Assembly (NCBI RefSeq): GCF_900172325.1
Contig: NZ_FWFR01000003.1
Location: forward strand, 620,001 to 684,000
DNA: 64,000 nucleotides
Direction of reading: 5' to 3'
From: Oceanibacterium hippocampi
GTDB lineage: Bacteria > Pseudomonadota > Alphaproteobacteria > Sneathiellales > Sneathiellaceae
Positions 47,055 to 57,534 of the stretch are shown one piece after another. The notes beneath the pieces are model-generated. The model saw only the letters and a list, made by a program, of their open reading frames with translations. It made no database searches and was not told the origin of the DNA. A program made the translations under genes and the position numbers. Within the stretch, counting starts at the first letter, position 1; every line of letters begins with the position of its first letter.

Positions 47055-47266
47055 CGCCACGCGACTTCGGCGACGCGCCCGCGTCGTCCGGAGCGCCGCC
47101 TCATTTTGCGGATGCTCATAATCCATTTTAGGAATATAAGCAGACGAGCCGCGGCCCTGCGCGAACGTCCGCCGGGTTATACTCGCCTCCGTTGATCGCA
47201 GCCGATCGCGACATTGTAAGCCGCGTCCTTTCCGGGTTTGGGTCCTTGTGGCATGAGGAGGATGTC

Positions 47267-47695
47267 ATGGCCGAGATTCACAAGGGAACTTGCTTCTGTG
47301 GTGCCGTGGAGATTGAGGCGACCGGCGAGCCGGTCGGCATGGGTTACTGTCATTGCGAGAGTTGCCGCCATTGGTCGGCGGGCCCGGTAAATACCTTCAC
47401 CCTGTGGGAGCCGGAAAAGGTTCGGGTGACCAGGGGTGCCGACCATCTGGGCCAGTACAACAAGACCCCGAACAGCGACCGAAAATGGTGCAGGAAGTGC
47501 GGCGGTCACGTCATGACCGGACATCCGGGGCTCAAGCTCGTCGACATTTTCGCGGCCATTCTGCCCGACGTTGCCTTCAAGCCGGGCGTGCACGTGAACT
47601 ATGCCGAGACCGTGCTGCCCATGAAGGACGGATTGCCGAAACAGAGGGACTTCCCGGCCGAGTTCGGCGGTTCGGGAGAACTCGTGCCGGAATAA
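47267..47695 (+). CDS. GFA family (CENP-V/glutathione-dependent formaldehyde-activating-like) protein
   Basis: A 142-residue zinc-binding GFA-fold protein. The ligand cysteines are visible: CFCGAVEIEA, GYCHCESCRHW and CRKCGG. GFA proteins include glutathione-dependent formaldehyde-activating enzyme, but most have no known substrate. The ATG at 47267 has a full GAGGAGG site; the upstream 210 bp hold no other gene. A GST gene lies 139 bp after it on the same strand, so a glutathione theme is possible. Confidence 0.9.
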   Translation: MAEIHKGTCFCGAVEIEATGEPVGMGYCHCESCRHWSAGPVNTFTLWEPEKVRVTRGADHLGQYNKTPNSDRKWCRKCGGHVMTGHPGLKLVDIFAAILPDVAFKPGVHVNYAETVLPMKDGLPKQRDFPAEFGGSGELVPE

Positions 47696-47834
47696 GCGGA
47701 CGGACCCGGTTAGCCGCCGCCGACAGCCTGTTGCATACTGCCGCGACATATCGCGGACGCTGGTGATTTTTTGCCTTGCGCCGGCAGCGCGCTCGCGGAT
47801 CATCCCTGCTGGGAATTGCAGGGGACACACGACG

Positions 47835-48446
47835 ATGCGGCTCTATGACTTTTACGATTCCGGGAACGGCTACAAGATCAGGTTGCTGCTCGCCGGCCTC
47901 GGCCAGCCATATGAATATGTCGAGATCGACATCCTGAAAGGGGAGAGCCGGACACCGCAATTCCTCGCCCGCAATCCGACCGGGCGGGTTCCGGTTCTCG
48001 AACTCGACGACGGCCGACACCTCGCCGAATCCAACGCCATCCTCTGGTACCTCGCACGCGGAAGCCGGTTCATCCCGGACGACCCGTACCGGCAGGCCCA
48101 GGTCCTGCAATGGCTGTTCTTCGAGCAGTATCAACTCGAACCGAATATCGCCGTCGCGCGTTACTGGATGCGGCACGGTCTGGCGGAAGCGAAGCGCGAC
48201 CGCCTGCCCGAGAAGCACGCAGGCGGCGCGGCGGCGCTCGCCGTCCTCGAACAGCGGCTGCGCGATCACGACTGGCTGGTCGGCGAAACCTACGGGATCG
48301 CCGATATCGCGCTTTACGGCTATACCCATGCCGCCGCCGACGGCGGTTTCGACCTCGCGTCCTGGCCTGCGGTTACCGCCTGGATCGACCGTGTCGCCGC
48401 TCGACCCGGCCATGTCAGGATGGACGACGTCCCGCCGGCCAACTGA
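47835..48446 (+). CDS. Glutathione S-transferase
   Basis: A 203-residue GST with the thioredoxin-fold N-domain (LYDFYDSGNGYKIRLLLAGLG, then the cis-Pro motif GRVPVLELDDGRHLAESNAI) and helical C-domain (WLVGETYGIADIALYGYTHA). Substrate unknown. I choose the ATG at 47835 to match the family start. Neighbour of the GFA gene; converges on the LysR gene. Confidence 0.93.
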   Translation: MRLYDFYDSGNGYKIRLLLAGLGQPYEYVEIDILKGESRTPQFLARNPTGRVPVLELDDGRHLAESNAILWYLARGSRFIPDDPYRQAQVLQWLFFEQYQLEPNIAVARYWMRHGLAEAKRDRLPEKHAGGAAALAVLEQRLRDHDWLVGETYGIADIALYGYTHAAADGGFDLASWPAVTAWIDRVAARPGHVRMDDVPPAN

Positions 48447-48455
48447 GCCGGCCGG

Positions 48456-49379
48456 TCAGCGAACGGCGATCGGCACGGTCGCGTCGTTGTCGCGATCGCG
48501 CTGCGCCTCCGACAGGATCCATTCCCGGAAGGCCGCGATCTTGGGCTGCTCGGCGGTCGTCTCTGGCGATACGACGTAGTAGGCGAACGTCGAGGCGATC
48601 TCGATCTCGAAGGGCTTGACCAGCCGCCCCGCCTCCAGGTCGTCGGCGGCCAGGGCACTGCGGCCGAGGGCCACGCCATGGCCCTCGACGGCGGCCTGTA
48701 GCACCATGGAGGAATCGGTATAGGCCGGGCCGCGCTTCGGATCGACGCCCTGCACGCCCGCCGCGGTCAGCCACATTGCCCAGTCCACCTTCATGTCGTC
48801 GTGCAGCAGGGTATGGAAGGCGAGATCCTCGGGCCGTTGCAGCGGCCGGGCGCCGGCAAGCAGGGCCGGACTGCAGACCGGATAAAGATATTCCTCCTCC
48901 AGGAAGCGGACCGAGTGCAATCCGGGATAGTGGCCGGTGCCGTAGCGAATGGCGATATCGACGTCTTCGCGCGCGAAATCGACCAGGTGATCGGAGGTCG
49001 TCAGGCGGACGTCGATGTCGGGATAGCGTTCCTGGAAACGGCGGAGCCTCGGCACAAGCCAGCGCGAGGCGATCGAGGAGAGCGTCGAGATCGTGAGCAC
49101 CCCCGAACTTTCGACCGTCTGAAGGCGCACGGTCGCGTCATAGAGCTTCTGGAAACCCTCGCGAATGCCGGGCAGATAGGCCTGTCCCGCGTCGGTCAGC
49201 ATGACCACGCGGTTGAGCCGCCTGAACAGCTTGACGCCGAGAAAATCCTCGAGCCCCTTGATCTGGTGGCTGATCGCCGCCGGGGTCACGTTCAGCTCTG
49301 ATGCCGCTTTCGAAAAACTCAAGTTTCTGGCGGCCGCCTCGAACGACCGCAAAGCGTTGAGCGGAGGTAAACGCACCAT
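48456..49379 (-). CDS. LysR-family regulator, GcvA-like
   Basis: A 307-residue LysR protein. The N-terminal LPPLNALRSFEAAARNLSFS and ELNVTPAAISHQIKGLEDFLG are typical of the GcvA group, followed by the effector domain (TISTLSSIASRWLVPRLRRF). GcvA proteins regulate glycine cleavage in enterics, but in alphaproteobacteria the name covers many targets. Divergent from the DUF1127 gene with a LysR-type dyad between. Confidence 0.92.
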   Translation of the reverse strand: MVRLPPLNALRSFEAAARNLSFSKAASELNVTPAAISHQIKGLEDFLGVKLFRRLNRVVMLTDAGQAYLPGIREGFQKLYDATVRLQTVESSGVLTISTLSSIASRWLVPRLRRFQERYPDIDVRLTTSDHLVDFAREDVDIAIRYGTGHYPGLHSVRFLEEEYLYPVCSPALLAGARPLQRPEDLAFHTLLHDDMKVDWAMWLTAAGVQGVDPKRGPAYTDSSMVLQAAVEGHGVALGRSALAADDLEAGRLVKPFEIEIASTFAYYVVSPETTAEQPKIAAFREWILSEAQRDRDNDATVPIAVR

Positions 49380-49410
49380 TCATCAGCCTCCAGGCCGCGC
49401 CGCTGTCAGA

Positions 49411-49423
49411 TTAGATTTTCTAA
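49411..49423. promoter_or_regulatory. LysR-type T-N11-A dyad
   Basis: TTAGA-TTT-TCTAA, a perfect 13-bp dyad of the T-N11-A form, lies 32-44 bp upstream of the LysR start and 106 bp before the DUF1127 ATG. Suitable as the autoregulatory site. Confidence 0.55.
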
Positions 49424-49528
49424 CAAAATACCTGAAAAAGGATCGTTTGCAAGTAACCGGCTGGCGACGCCATATGAGGTCACAGAGCAACGGGAACGAC
49501 CCCGTTTCACCGGCCCAAGGAGGTTACC

Positions 49529-49762
49529 ATGACGATGATCCGTGAGACCTATCAAGGCGGCCGGCCGGAATTCAGGATCCGGGCCGCCGGCAACACGATC
49601 TACAACGCAGGTCGCGACCTGCTGTCGCTGATTGCCCGCTGGCAGGAACGCCATGAGCAGCGCCGCCAGCTCGCCCGGCTGGATGCCCACCAGCTCCATG
49701 ACATCGGCCTCACCCGCGGCGAGGTCGAGCACGAGATCGAGAAGCGTTTCTGGCAGGCCTGA
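49529..49762 (+). CDS. DUF1127 small protein
   Basis: A 77-residue protein ending in the DUF1127 (YjiS-like) domain: RRQLARLDAHQLHDIGLTR followed by EVEHEIEKRFWQA. The start has a perfect AAGGAGG at ideal distance. DUF1127 proteins in other alphaproteobacteria bind small RNAs or affect phosphate and RNA metabolism; the full-length two-part layout is that of the longer subclass. Function here is not known. Confidence 0.85.
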   Translation: MTMIRETYQGGRPEFRIRAAGNTIYNAGRDLLSLIARWQERHEQRRQLARLDAHQLHDIGLTRGEVEHEIEKRFWQA

Positions 49763-49786
49763 TCCTGTTCGGCCCGCCTGGCAAGG

Positions 49787-49822
49787 CTGCCGGTGTCGTA
49801 TGCCCCGAAACGGCACCGGCAG
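49787..49822 (+). terminator. Hairpin after the DUF1127 gene
   Basis: CTGCCGGTGTCG and CGGCACCGGCAG pair over 12 bp with one G-U, loop 12 nt, followed by TCTTCC. A plausible but weak terminator before uvrB. Confidence 0.5.
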
Positions 49823-49926
49823 TCTTCCGCCCCATCGTCCGCTCGATGGCGGCAAATTGCGGCGAAAGCGGAAAAGCGACCGGCGCTCTCTTGTCCGGCC
49901 CCGTCTTCGCCCCTAATGAATAACCC

Positions 49927-52107
49927 ATGACACTCTTCCCGAACTTCGACAGCGGCGAACTGCTGATCCCGCCGAAGCCGGATCGCCCGCCAAAAAGCGA
50001 GGGCGGCCGCACCCTACGCATCGAATCGGACTATGCCCCGGCCGGCGACCAGCCGCAGGCGATCCGCGAACTCGTCCAGGGCTTGCGAGCCGAGGAACGC
50101 AATCAAGTGCTGATGGGCGTCACCGGCTCGGGCAAGACCTTCACCATGGCCCATGTCATCCAGGAATTGCAGCGACCCGCGCTCATCCTGGCCCAGAACA
50201 AGACCCTTGCCGCCCAGCTTTACGGCGAGATGAAGTCGTTCTTTCCGAACAACGCGGTCGAGTATTTCGTCTCCTACTACGACTATTACCAGCCGGAGGC
50301 CTACGTCCCGCGCACCGACACCTATATCGAGAAGGACGCGGCGATCAACGAGCAGATCGACCGCATGCGGCACTCGGCCACGCGGTCTCTGCTGGAGCGG
50401 GACGACGTGATCATCGTCGCCTCGGTGTCGTGCATCTACGGTATCGGCTCGGTCGAGACCTATTCGGAGATGACCGAGATCATCAAGGTCGGCGCCCGGG
50501 TCAGCCGCGACGACCTGCTGCGCCGCCTGGTCGAGATCCAGTATCGCCGCAACGACAGCAACTTCACGCGCGGCGCCTTCCGCGCCCGCGGCGACGTGAT
50601 CGAGATCTATCCGTCGCACTACGAGGATCGGGCCTGGCGGATCTCGCTGTTCGGCGACGAGGTCGAGACGATCCATGAATTCGACCCGCTGACCGGCGAG
50701 AAGGGCGAGAGCCTGCCGGAGATCAAGCTTTACGCCAACAGCCACTATGTCACGCCGAAGCCGACGCTTCGCCAGGCGGCGCAGCATATCAGGCGCGAAC
50801 TCGGCCTGCGGCTCGACGAACTCAACCGGGCCGGCAAGCTGCTCGAGGCGCAGCGGCTCGAGCAGCGCACGATGTTCGACCTGGAGATGATGGAGGCGAC
50901 CGGTTCCTGCGCCGGCATCGAGAATTACTCGCGCTACCTGACCGGCCGTCCGCCCGGCGCACCGCCGCCGACGCTGTTCGAGTATCTGCCCGACAACGCC
51001 ATACTGATCGTCGACGAGAGTCACGTCACGGTTCCGCAGATCGGCGGCATGTTCCGGGGCGACTTCCGCCGAAAGTCGACGCTCGCCGAGTTCGGCTTCC
51101 GGCTGCCTTCCTGTATCGACAACCGGCCGCTTCGCTTCCAGGAGTGGGACGTGATGCGGCCGCAGTCGGTCTTCGTGTCGGCCACACCCGGTTCGTGGGA
51201 ACTGGAACAGACCGGCGGCGCCTTCGTCGAACAGCTGATCCGCCCGACCGGCCTCGTCGATCCGGTCTGCCAGATCCGCCCGGTCGAGAACCAGGTCGAC
51301 GACCTGATGGCCGAATGTCGCAAGGTCGCCGAACAGGGCCACCGGGTGCTGGTCACGACGCTGACCAAGCGCATGTCGGAAGACCTGACGGAATACATGC
51401 ACGAGGCCGGCATCCGTGTCCGCTACCTGCATTCCGATATCGATACCCTGGAGCGAATCGAGATCATTCGCGACCTCCGGCTGGGCGCCTATGACGTGCT
51501 GATCGGCATCAACCTGCTGCGCGAGGGGCTCGACATCCCGGAATGCGCCCTGGTCGCGATCCTCGACGCCGACAAGGAGGGCTTCCTGCGTTCGGAGACC
51601 TCTCTGGTGCAGACGATCGGCCGGGCAGCGCGAAATCTCGACGGCCGGGTCATACTTTACGCCGACCGCATGACCAACAGCCTGGAACGCGCGCTCGGGG
51701 AGACAGAGCGACGGCGAAACCGGCAACTCGCCTACAACGCCGAGCACGGCATCACGCCGGAGAGCGTGCGCAAGAATATCGGCGATATCATGAAGAGCGT
51801 CTTCGAAAGCGACCATGTCACCGTCGATGCGGGTGACGATGCCCAGCACCTGGTGGGCCACAATCTGCGCCAGCATATCGTCGAACTGGAACAGAAGATG
51901 CGGACCGCCGCCGGCGACCTGGAATTCGAGGAGGCGGCGCGGCTCCGCGACGAGATCCGCAAGCTCGAGGCGGTCGAACTCGAGATCGCCGCCGATCCCA
52001 TGAGCCGGACGACCTCGGCGAACATCGGCGCCGCCGGCGCCCGCTCGAAGGCGGGCCGCGCCGGCCGCTCGAAGATTTTCCGTTCGAAGAAGTCCGGCGG
52101 CCGCTGA
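49927..52107 (+). CDS. uvrB: Excinuclease ABC subunit B
   Basis: A 726-residue DNA-repair helicase. Walker A GVTGSGKT, the beta-hairpin segment [17 protein letters not shown], the helicase motif [24 protein letters not shown]-like [11 protein letters not shown], and a C-terminal UVR domain ([20 protein letters not shown]) for UvrC contact are present. The N-terminal 35 residues and a basic C-terminal tail ([16 protein letters not shown]) are extra to the core. uvrC is in the same window at 55.6 kb. Confidence 0.97.
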   Translation: MTLFPNFDSGELLIPPKPDRPPKSEGGRTLRIESDYAPAGDQPQAIRELVQGLRAEERNQVLMGVTGSGKTFTMAHVIQELQRPALILAQNKTLAAQLYGEMKSFFPNNAVEYFVSYYDYYQPEAYVPRTDTYIEKDAAINEQIDRMRHSATRSLLERDDVIIVASVSCIYGIGSVETYSEMTEIIKVGARVSRDDLLRRLVEIQYRRNDSNFTRGAFRARGDVIEIYPSHYEDRAWRISLFGDEVETIHEFDPLTGEKGESLPEIKLYANSHYVTPKPTLRQAAQHIRRELGLRLDELNRAGKLLEAQRLEQRTMFDLEMMEATGSCAGIENYSRYLTGRPPGAPPPTLFEYLPDNAILIVDESHVTVPQIGGMFRGDFRRKSTLAEFGFRLPSCIDNRPLRFQEWDVMRPQSVFVSATPGSWELEQTGGAFVEQLIRPTGLVDPVCQIRPVENQVDDLMAECRKVAEQGHRVLVTTLTKRMSEDLTEYMHEAGIRVRYLHSDIDTLERIEIIRDLRLGAYDVLIGINLLREGLDIPECALVAILDADKEGFLRSETSLVQTIGRAARNLDGRVILYADRMTNSLERALGETERRRNRQLAYNAEHGITPESVRKNIGDIMKSVFESDHVTVDAGDDAQHLVGHNLRQHIVELEQKMRTAAGDLEFEEAARLRDEIRKLEAVELEIAADPMSRTTSANIGAAGARSKAGRAGRSKIFRSKKSGGR

Positions 52108-52119
52108 ACCGGCCAGCGG

Positions 52120-52881
52120 TCAGTCGGCGAGCGTGAAACCGAGTTCGCGATATATCGCCCGCGCTGCCGCACCCTGCAGGAAGGTGGCGAGACGCTCGGC
52201 CGCTTCGCGCCGGTTGCCGTCGCCGAGCGGTAGCAGCCAGTAGCCGATATCCGGCTGCGCCGACTGCGGCGGATCGAGCGCCAGAACGACGTCGTCCGAC
52301 AACCTGAGATCGCTGTAGTAGACGATGCCCAGCGGCGCCTCGCCGCTGGAGACGAGCGCCAGCGCGGCGCGGACGTTGGCGGCCCGGGCGAGCCGGGGCG
52401 CGAGTACATCCCAGGCACCGAGCCGGCCAAGCATGGCCCGCGCATAGAGCCCGGCCGGGACATGGGCGGGATCGCCGACCGCAAGCCGGCCGTCGCCGAG
52501 CGCCCTGAGAATCGAGGCCGCCGAGGGTTCGAGACCGGTCGGCGGGTTGTCAGAGGGAGCGATGAAGACGAGGCGATTGCCGAACAGCCGGACCGGCGGG
52601 GCGGCACCATGGCCGCTTCCGGCGACATTGTCGATCCAGCGCCGGTTGGCCGACAGGAACAGGTCCGCCGGGGCGCCCTGGAGGACCTGCCGGGCAAGCG
52701 CCGAACTGGCGGCAAAGGACATCACGACCTTCTGCCCGCTCGCGGCCTCGAACGCCGCGATCGCACGCTCCATCGCCTCGGTGGTGCTGGATGCGGCGAA
52801 GAGCACGATCGGCTCCGCACCCATCGCCCGCGACGGCAGAACGGCGATGCCGGCCAGCAGGCACAGGATGGCCAACCGCAT
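52120..52881 (-). CDS. modA: Molybdate ABC transporter substrate-binding protein
   Basis: A 253-residue periplasmic molybdate-binding protein. Signal peptide (MRLAILCLLAGIAVLPSRA) then IVLFAASSTTEAMERAIAAF, PADLFLSANRRWID, and IVYYSDLRLSDDVV. I start at the ATG at 52881; a longer frame begins at 52968 but the signal peptide argues for the shorter form. No modB or modC is next to it, which is unusual: it may use an unlinked transporter. Molybdenum-cofactor genes and MsrP in the window share its theme. Confidence 0.9.
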   Translation of the reverse strand: MRLAILCLLAGIAVLPSRAMGAEPIVLFAASSTTEAMERAIAAFEAASGQKVVMSFAASSALARQVLQGAPADLFLSANRRWIDNVAGSGHGAAPPVRLFGNRLVFIAPSDNPPTGLEPSAASILRALGDGRLAVGDPAHVPAGLYARAMLGRLGAWDVLAPRLARAANVRAALALVSSGEAPLGIVYYSDLRLSDDVVLALDPPQSAQPDIGYWLLPLGDGNRREAAERLATFLQGAAARAIYRELGFTLAD

Positions 52882-53081
52882 GGTGGAAAAGATCCGCTCC
52901 GAGCGGACCGGGCTCGAAGCCTTGCCCCGGAGCCCGCGCCCGGGGGTTTCAACGGGCAATGACGACATCTATATACACACGAAGTTTCCGCCTACGCCCG
53001 GCTTCGCCGCGTCGAGGTACGGCGGCCACGAATGCCTAGAAGGCTGACATACACAAACGGCGCGGAAATGGCCAAGTATAC

Positions 53082-54056
53082 ATGTTGATATTCCTGCATC
53101 TGGCAGGCGGTCTGATCATCCTTCTGATTGGCGGCGAGTTCCTGGTTCGCGGAGCGGTCGCGATCTCGGAGCGGTTCGGCGTTTCGAAGATGATGATCGG
53201 CCTGACTGTTGTCGCGATCGGCACCTCCCTGCCGGAGCTTGTGGTCTGTGTTCTCGCGGCGCTCGACGACGCGCCGGGCATTGCCGTCGGCAATGTCGTC
53301 GGCAGCAACATCGCCAACGTCCTGCTCGTTCTGGGCGCGCCGGCCCTGATCATGCCGCTTGTCTGCGACCATCGCGCGGCCCAACGGGACGGGCTTTACC
53401 TGTTCGGCGCGACCCTGCTGTTCGCGATCGTCTGCGCGACCGGCCAGATCGATCGCTGGGCCGGGTTCGGCTTCCTCGCCATCCTTGCCGGGATCCTGAT
53501 CCTCAGTTATCGCCGCGCGGTGAAAAGCAACGACAATTCCCTGGCCCAGGCGACCGAGGAATTCGAGGCGGTGATGCCACGCAGCCTGCTCAGCAGCCTC
53601 GCCTCGGTCGGCACCGGCGTGGTCGGCCTCGTTCTCGGATCGAAGCTGCTTGTCGACGGGGCTATCGACCTCGCGCATATCGCCGGGGTATCGGAGGAGG
53701 TAATCGGCCTCACCCTCGTCGCGCTTGGCACGTCGCTGCCGGAGCTTGCGACCTCGGTCGTCGCCGCGCTCCGACGCCATGCCGACGTCGCGATGGGCAA
53801 CGTGATCGGCAGCAACCTGTTCAACACGCTCGGCATCATGGGCGCGACGACGATCGTCCAGCCGGTTCCGATCCCGCGGAGCATCATGAGTTTCGACATC
53901 TGGGTGATGATCGGCGTCACGCTGCTGCTGCTGCCGATGCTGTTCCGCAACTGGCCGATCGGACGCGGCCTGGGCATCGTGCTGTGCGGCGGTTACGTGC
54001 TCTACGTCTTCGCCCAGTTCCAGGGATTCTCGGGGATCGCCAATGCCGCAGGCTGA
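53082..54056 (+). CDS. Calcium/sodium antiporter (CaCA family, YrbG-like)
   Basis: A 324-residue inner-membrane exchanger with 10-11 hydrophobic segments and two inverted alpha-repeats, each bearing GxSxPE-like motifs: VVAIGTSLPELVV in the first and LVALGTSLPELATS in the second, plus GNVVGSNIANVL and GNVIGSNLFNTL. Its end overlaps the next gene's start by 14 bp, so they may be co-translated although unrelated in function. Confidence 0.94.
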   Translation: MLIFLHLAGGLIILLIGGEFLVRGAVAISERFGVSKMMIGLTVVAIGTSLPELVVCVLAALDDAPGIAVGNVVGSNIANVLLVLGAPALIMPLVCDHRAAQRDGLYLFGATLLFAIVCATGQIDRWAGFGFLAILAGILILSYRRAVKSNDNSLAQATEEFEAVMPRSLLSSLASVGTGVVGLVLGSKLLVDGAIDLAHIAGVSEEVIGLTLVALGTSLPELATSVVAALRRHADVAMGNVIGSNLFNTLGIMGATTIVQPVPIPRSIMSFDIWVMIGVTLLLLPMLFRNWPIGRGLGIVLCGGYVLYVFAQFQGFSGIANAAG

Positions 54057-54831
54057 CAGGTCGCCGCGCCCCGACGCGGGAAACGTTCTGGTGACCGGCG
54101 GTGCCGCGCGGATCGGTCGCGCCATCGCGATCGCGCTGGCCGCCGACGGCTGGTCGGTCGCCCTGCATTGCAATCGCTCGCGCGCCGCCGCCGAGGCAAC
54201 CGTGGCCGAGATCGAGAAGTCGGGCGGGCGGGCCGCGGTGGTGCTCGCCGACCTGGCCGATCCGGGCGCCCTCGCCGGGCTGGTTCCCGCCGCCGCCCGG
54301 GCGATCGGCCCGCTGACGGCGCTGGTCAACAATGCGTCGGTCTTCGAACGCGACGAGATCGACGACCTGACCGAGGAATCCTGGCAGCGGCATATCGACG
54401 TCAACCTGAAGGCGCCGCTGTTTCTCGCCCAGGCCTTCGCGGCCCAGCGCCCGGCCGGCCGGCCCGGCAATATCATCAACCTCACCGATCAGCGGGTCTT
54501 CCGCCTGACCCCGCATTTCGTTTCCTATACCGTCAGCAAGGTCGGTCTTCATGCGCTGACGCAGACCCTCGCCATGGCCCTTGCCCCGGACATTCGCGTC
54601 AATGCGATCGCGCCGGGACCGACATTGGCCAGCACGCGACAGAGCGCGGCGCAATTCGAGAAGCAGCGCCGATCCACACCGCTAAGACGGGGAGCAGACC
54701 CGGAGGACATCGCCGCAGGCATACGCTACATCCTTGCCGCTGGCAGCATGACCGGCCAGACGATCGCCCTCGACGGTGGCCAGCACCTGCCCTGGCCGCC
54801 ACCGAACGGACAGGAGGCGCATGATGAATAA
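54043..54831 (+). CDS. Short-chain dehydrogenase, probable FolM-like pteridine reductase
   Basis: A 262-residue SDR. NADPH-binding VTGGAARIGRAIAIALAADG, ALVNNASVF, and the catalytic YTVSK are present; the TGGAxRIG loop and lack of an Asp after it favour NADP(H). It overlaps folB downstream, and FolM (dihydromonapterin/dihydrofolate reductase) is an SDR commonly paired with folB, so that assignment is likely. Its start overlaps the antiporter gene. Confidence 0.8.
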   Translation: MPQADRSPRPDAGNVLVTGGAARIGRAIAIALAADGWSVALHCNRSRAAAEATVAEIEKSGGRAAVVLADLADPGALAGLVPAAARAIGPLTALVNNASVFERDEIDDLTEESWQRHIDVNLKAPLFLAQAFAAQRPAGRPGNIINLTDQRVFRLTPHFVSYTVSKVGLHALTQTLAMALAPDIRVNAIAPGPTLASTRQSAAQFEKQRRSTPLRRGADPEDIAAGIRYILAAGSMTGQTIALDGGQHLPWPPPNGQEAHDE

Positions 54832-55261
54832 GCCGACCCCGAAGGAAGCCTCGGTGCATCCGCTGCATCTGGCGAGCGCCGAGGCCAATCTCCGGCATGT
54901 CTTCGTCCACGATCTGCTGCTTGACGCCTCCATCGGGGTCTATGCGCACGAGAAACAGGGCACGCAACCGATCCGCATCAACGTCGATCTGACGGTGGCC
55001 GAATCCGGAGCGCCACTCGGCGACGACCTTGCCAACGTGGTCTGCTACGAGCGGATCACCGACCGGATCCGCGAGATCGTCGCGCGCGGTCATCTTCAGC
55101 TTGTCGAAACCCTGGCCGAACATATCGCCGAAAGCTGCCTCGGCGACCCCCGCGTGCAGAGCGCCCGGGTGCGGGTCGAAAAGCTCCGCGCGGTTCCCGA
55201 CGCGGCCAGCGTTGGCGTTGAAATCGAACGCCTTAGACGGGGAATCGGGCCTCTGGCCTGA
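54821..55261 (+). CDS. folB: Dihydroneopterin aldolase
   Basis: A 146-residue FolB that splits dihydroneopterin in folate synthesis. HDLLLDASIGVYAHEKQGTQ and the C-terminal QLVETLAEHIAES and ARVRVEKL fit the tunnelling-fold family; an N-terminal stretch of about 28 residues is extra. The ATG at 54821 has ACAGGAGG upstream; a second ATG follows at once at 54824. It overlaps the SDR gene by 11 bp. Confidence 0.9.
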   Translation: MMNKPTPKEASVHPLHLASAEANLRHVFVHDLLLDASIGVYAHEKQGTQPIRINVDLTVAESGAPLGDDLANVVCYERITDRIREIVARGHLQLVETLAEHIAESCLGDPRVQSARVRVEKLRAVPDAASVGVEIERLRRGIGPLA

Positions 55262-55608
55262 ACTCCGGCGGGATTCCGGGCCCCAGTTTTGCACAGCGCG
55301 AACAAAGACTGGCCGATCTACCCCTGCGCCGAAAAGAACAAAGCAATAACCGCAATTCGCTTTATTGACTTCTGAAAAATCTCTATTTTTCAATGGTTTA
55401 TCATTTATGCCTATTTTTTGTGCAATGATGTCCGACTCTAGGACTTCTCTGCCATTCGCGCCCTTCCCACTCTATTATGCACAACTTTTTCCACAGGAAC
55501 GGTGGATACTGTGACGGGCGAATGACCGAAATATGTCAGCCCCCGATTCCCGCCGCCGGGACGCTGAGATCTCCTTGACGACCCGTTCCGGGAAAGCAGA
55601 ATGACGCC
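55262..55608. other. AT-rich intergenic region with hairpin and DnaA-box-like sites
   Basis: No gene. A perfect hairpin TGAAAAAT-ctct-ATTTTTCA lies at 55373-55392 within an AT-rich stretch (about 55340-55435). TTATGCACA (55475-55483) and TTTTCCACA (55487-55495) each differ by one base from the DnaA box TTATCCACA. It may be the uvrC promoter region; an origin-like role cannot be excluded but lacks more boxes. Confidence 0.4.
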
Positions 55609-57516
55609 ATGGCGAAATCCGAAGAAGTGAGTGAACGGGCGACCGGAACGGGCGCGCCGGAAGCGCCCGCGCCGATCGGCGCGGAGGTCATCCGGAAGGC
55701 GCTCCGGACCCTGCCGTCGGGCCCGGGGGTCTATCGCATGCTGGATCGCCAGGGCAGCCCGCTTTACGTGGGCAAGGCGAAGAACCTGAAGAAGCGGGTT
55801 GCCAGCTACGTCAAGCCGACCGGACAGAGCACGCGCATCCTCCGCATGGTGGCGATGACGCACGCGCTGGAGATCATCTCGACCGGGACCGAGGTCGAGG
55901 CGCTTCTGCTCGAAGCCAACCTGATCAAGAAGCTCAAGCCGCGCTACAACATCGTTCTCCGGGACGACAAGTCGTTCCCCTACATCCTGCTGCGCGGCGA
56001 TCACGACTGGCCGCAGATTGCCAAGCACCGCGGAGCGCGGTCCCGTGAAGGGGAGTATTTCGGGCCGTTCGCCTCGGCCGGCGCGGTCAACCAGACCATC
56101 GGCGCGCTGCAGCGGGCCTTCCCGCTCCGCTCCTGCTCGGACAGCGATTTCGAAAGCCGCACCCGGCCCTGCCTGCAGTACCAGATCAAGCGCTGCACGG
56201 CACCCTGCGTCGACCGGATCGATCGCGCCGGCTATCTCGCGATCGTCGACGACGTCCGGGACTTCCTTTCCGGACGCAGCTCTGACTTGCAGAAGTCGCT
56301 TTCCGCCAAGATGGAGAAGGCGGCCGAGGCGCTCGACTTCGAAACCGCGACCGTCTATCGCGACCGGCTCCGGGCGCTTTCCCATATTCTCAGCCGCCAG
56401 GGCATCAATCTCGCGGGCGTCGGCGAGGCCGACGTGTTCGCCGCTTTCCAGGAGGGGGGCGCGACCTGCATCCAGGTCTTCTTCTTCCGGGCCGGACAGA
56501 ATTTCGGCAACCGGGCCTATTATCCGAGCCACGATTCCGAGCATGACGCGGCCGCCGTGCTCGGCGCCTTCGTCGGCCAGTTCTACGACGACCGGCCGGC
56601 GCCGAAGCTCATCCTGACCAGCGAGGCCCTGGCCGAGGCCGAACTGATCGGCGAAGCGCTGTCGACGCGTACCGGGCGCAAGGTGACGGTGACGGCCCCG
56701 CAACGGGGCGTGAAGCGGGAAGCGGTCGAGCATGCACTCGTCAATGCCCGCGAAGCGCTGGCCCGGAAGCTTTCCGACCAGGCGACGCAAACCCGGCTGC
56801 TCGCACGAGTCGGCGAGATTTTCGGCCTCGATGCACCGCCGTCGCGGATCGAGGTTTACGACAACAGCCACATTTCCGGGGAGAACGCGGTCGGGGCGAT
56901 GATCGTCGCCGGCCCCGACGGGCTCCAGAAGGCGGCCTATCGCAAGTTCAACATCAAGAGCACGACGCTGACGCCCGGCGATGACTACGGCATGATGCGT
57001 GAAGTGTTGGCCCGGCGGCTCGCGCGGATCGCGAAGGACCCGGCGGAAAGCAGCGACACCAGCGCGATCCGTCCCGACCTGCTGCTGATCGACGGCGGAA
57101 AGGGCCAGCTCAGCGCCGCACTCGAAACCCTGCGCGAACTCGGCGTCGAGGACATACCGCTGGCCTCGATCGCCAAGGGCCCCGACCGTGACGCCGGCCG
57201 CGAGCGGTTCTTCATTCCCGGCCGCGAGCCGTTCAGCCTGCGCGACCGCGATCCGGCACTCTATTTCCTGCAGCGGCTTCGCGACGAGGCGCACCGGTTC
57301 GCCATCGGCGCCCACCGCACCCGGCGCTCGAAGGCGATCCAGCGCTCACCGCTCGACGAGATCCCCGGCATCGGTCCGCGGCGCAAGAAGGCGCTGCTCA
57401 CCCATTTCGGCTCGGCCCGCGACATCGCCGGCGCCTCGCTCGCCGATCTGGAAAAGGTCGAAGGGGTCTCGACGACGATGGCGCGGACGATCCACGATCA
57501 TTTTCGCGGCGACTGA
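55609..57516 (+). CDS. uvrC: Excinuclease ABC subunit C
   Basis: A 635-residue nuclease subunit: GIY-YIG N-domain ([20 protein letters not shown]), cysteine cluster region ([16 protein letters not shown]), UVR domain ([20 protein letters not shown]), RNase-H-like C-domain with [10 protein letters not shown] and [10 protein letters not shown], and tandem helix-hairpin-helix ([18 protein letters not shown]). It completes UvrABC repair with uvrB in the same window. Confidence 0.97.
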   Translation: MAKSEEVSERATGTGAPEAPAPIGAEVIRKALRTLPSGPGVYRMLDRQGSPLYVGKAKNLKKRVASYVKPTGQSTRILRMVAMTHALEIISTGTEVEALLLEANLIKKLKPRYNIVLRDDKSFPYILLRGDHDWPQIAKHRGARSREGEYFGPFASAGAVNQTIGALQRAFPLRSCSDSDFESRTRPCLQYQIKRCTAPCVDRIDRAGYLAIVDDVRDFLSGRSSDLQKSLSAKMEKAAEALDFETATVYRDRLRALSHILSRQGINLAGVGEADVFAAFQEGGATCIQVFFFRAGQNFGNRAYYPSHDSEHDAAAVLGAFVGQFYDDRPAPKLILTSEALAEAELIGEALSTRTGRKVTVTAPQRGVKREAVEHALVNAREALARKLSDQATQTRLLARVGEIFGLDAPPSRIEVYDNSHISGENAVGAMIVAGPDGLQKAAYRKFNIKSTTLTPGDDYGMMREVLARRLARIAKDPAESSDTSAIRPDLLLIDGGKGQLSAALETLRELGVEDIPLASIAKGPDRDAGRERFFIPGREPFSLRDRDPALYFLQRLRDEAHRFAIGAHRTRRSKAIQRSPLDEIPGIGPRRKKALLTHFGSARDIAGASLADLEKVEGVSTTMARTIHDHFRGD

Positions 57517-57534
57517 CGCAGGACCGCCAGCCCC

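Noticed and set aside
50014-51876. Minus-strand frame of about 620 codons opposite uvrB
   Set aside because: Antisense shadow of uvrB.
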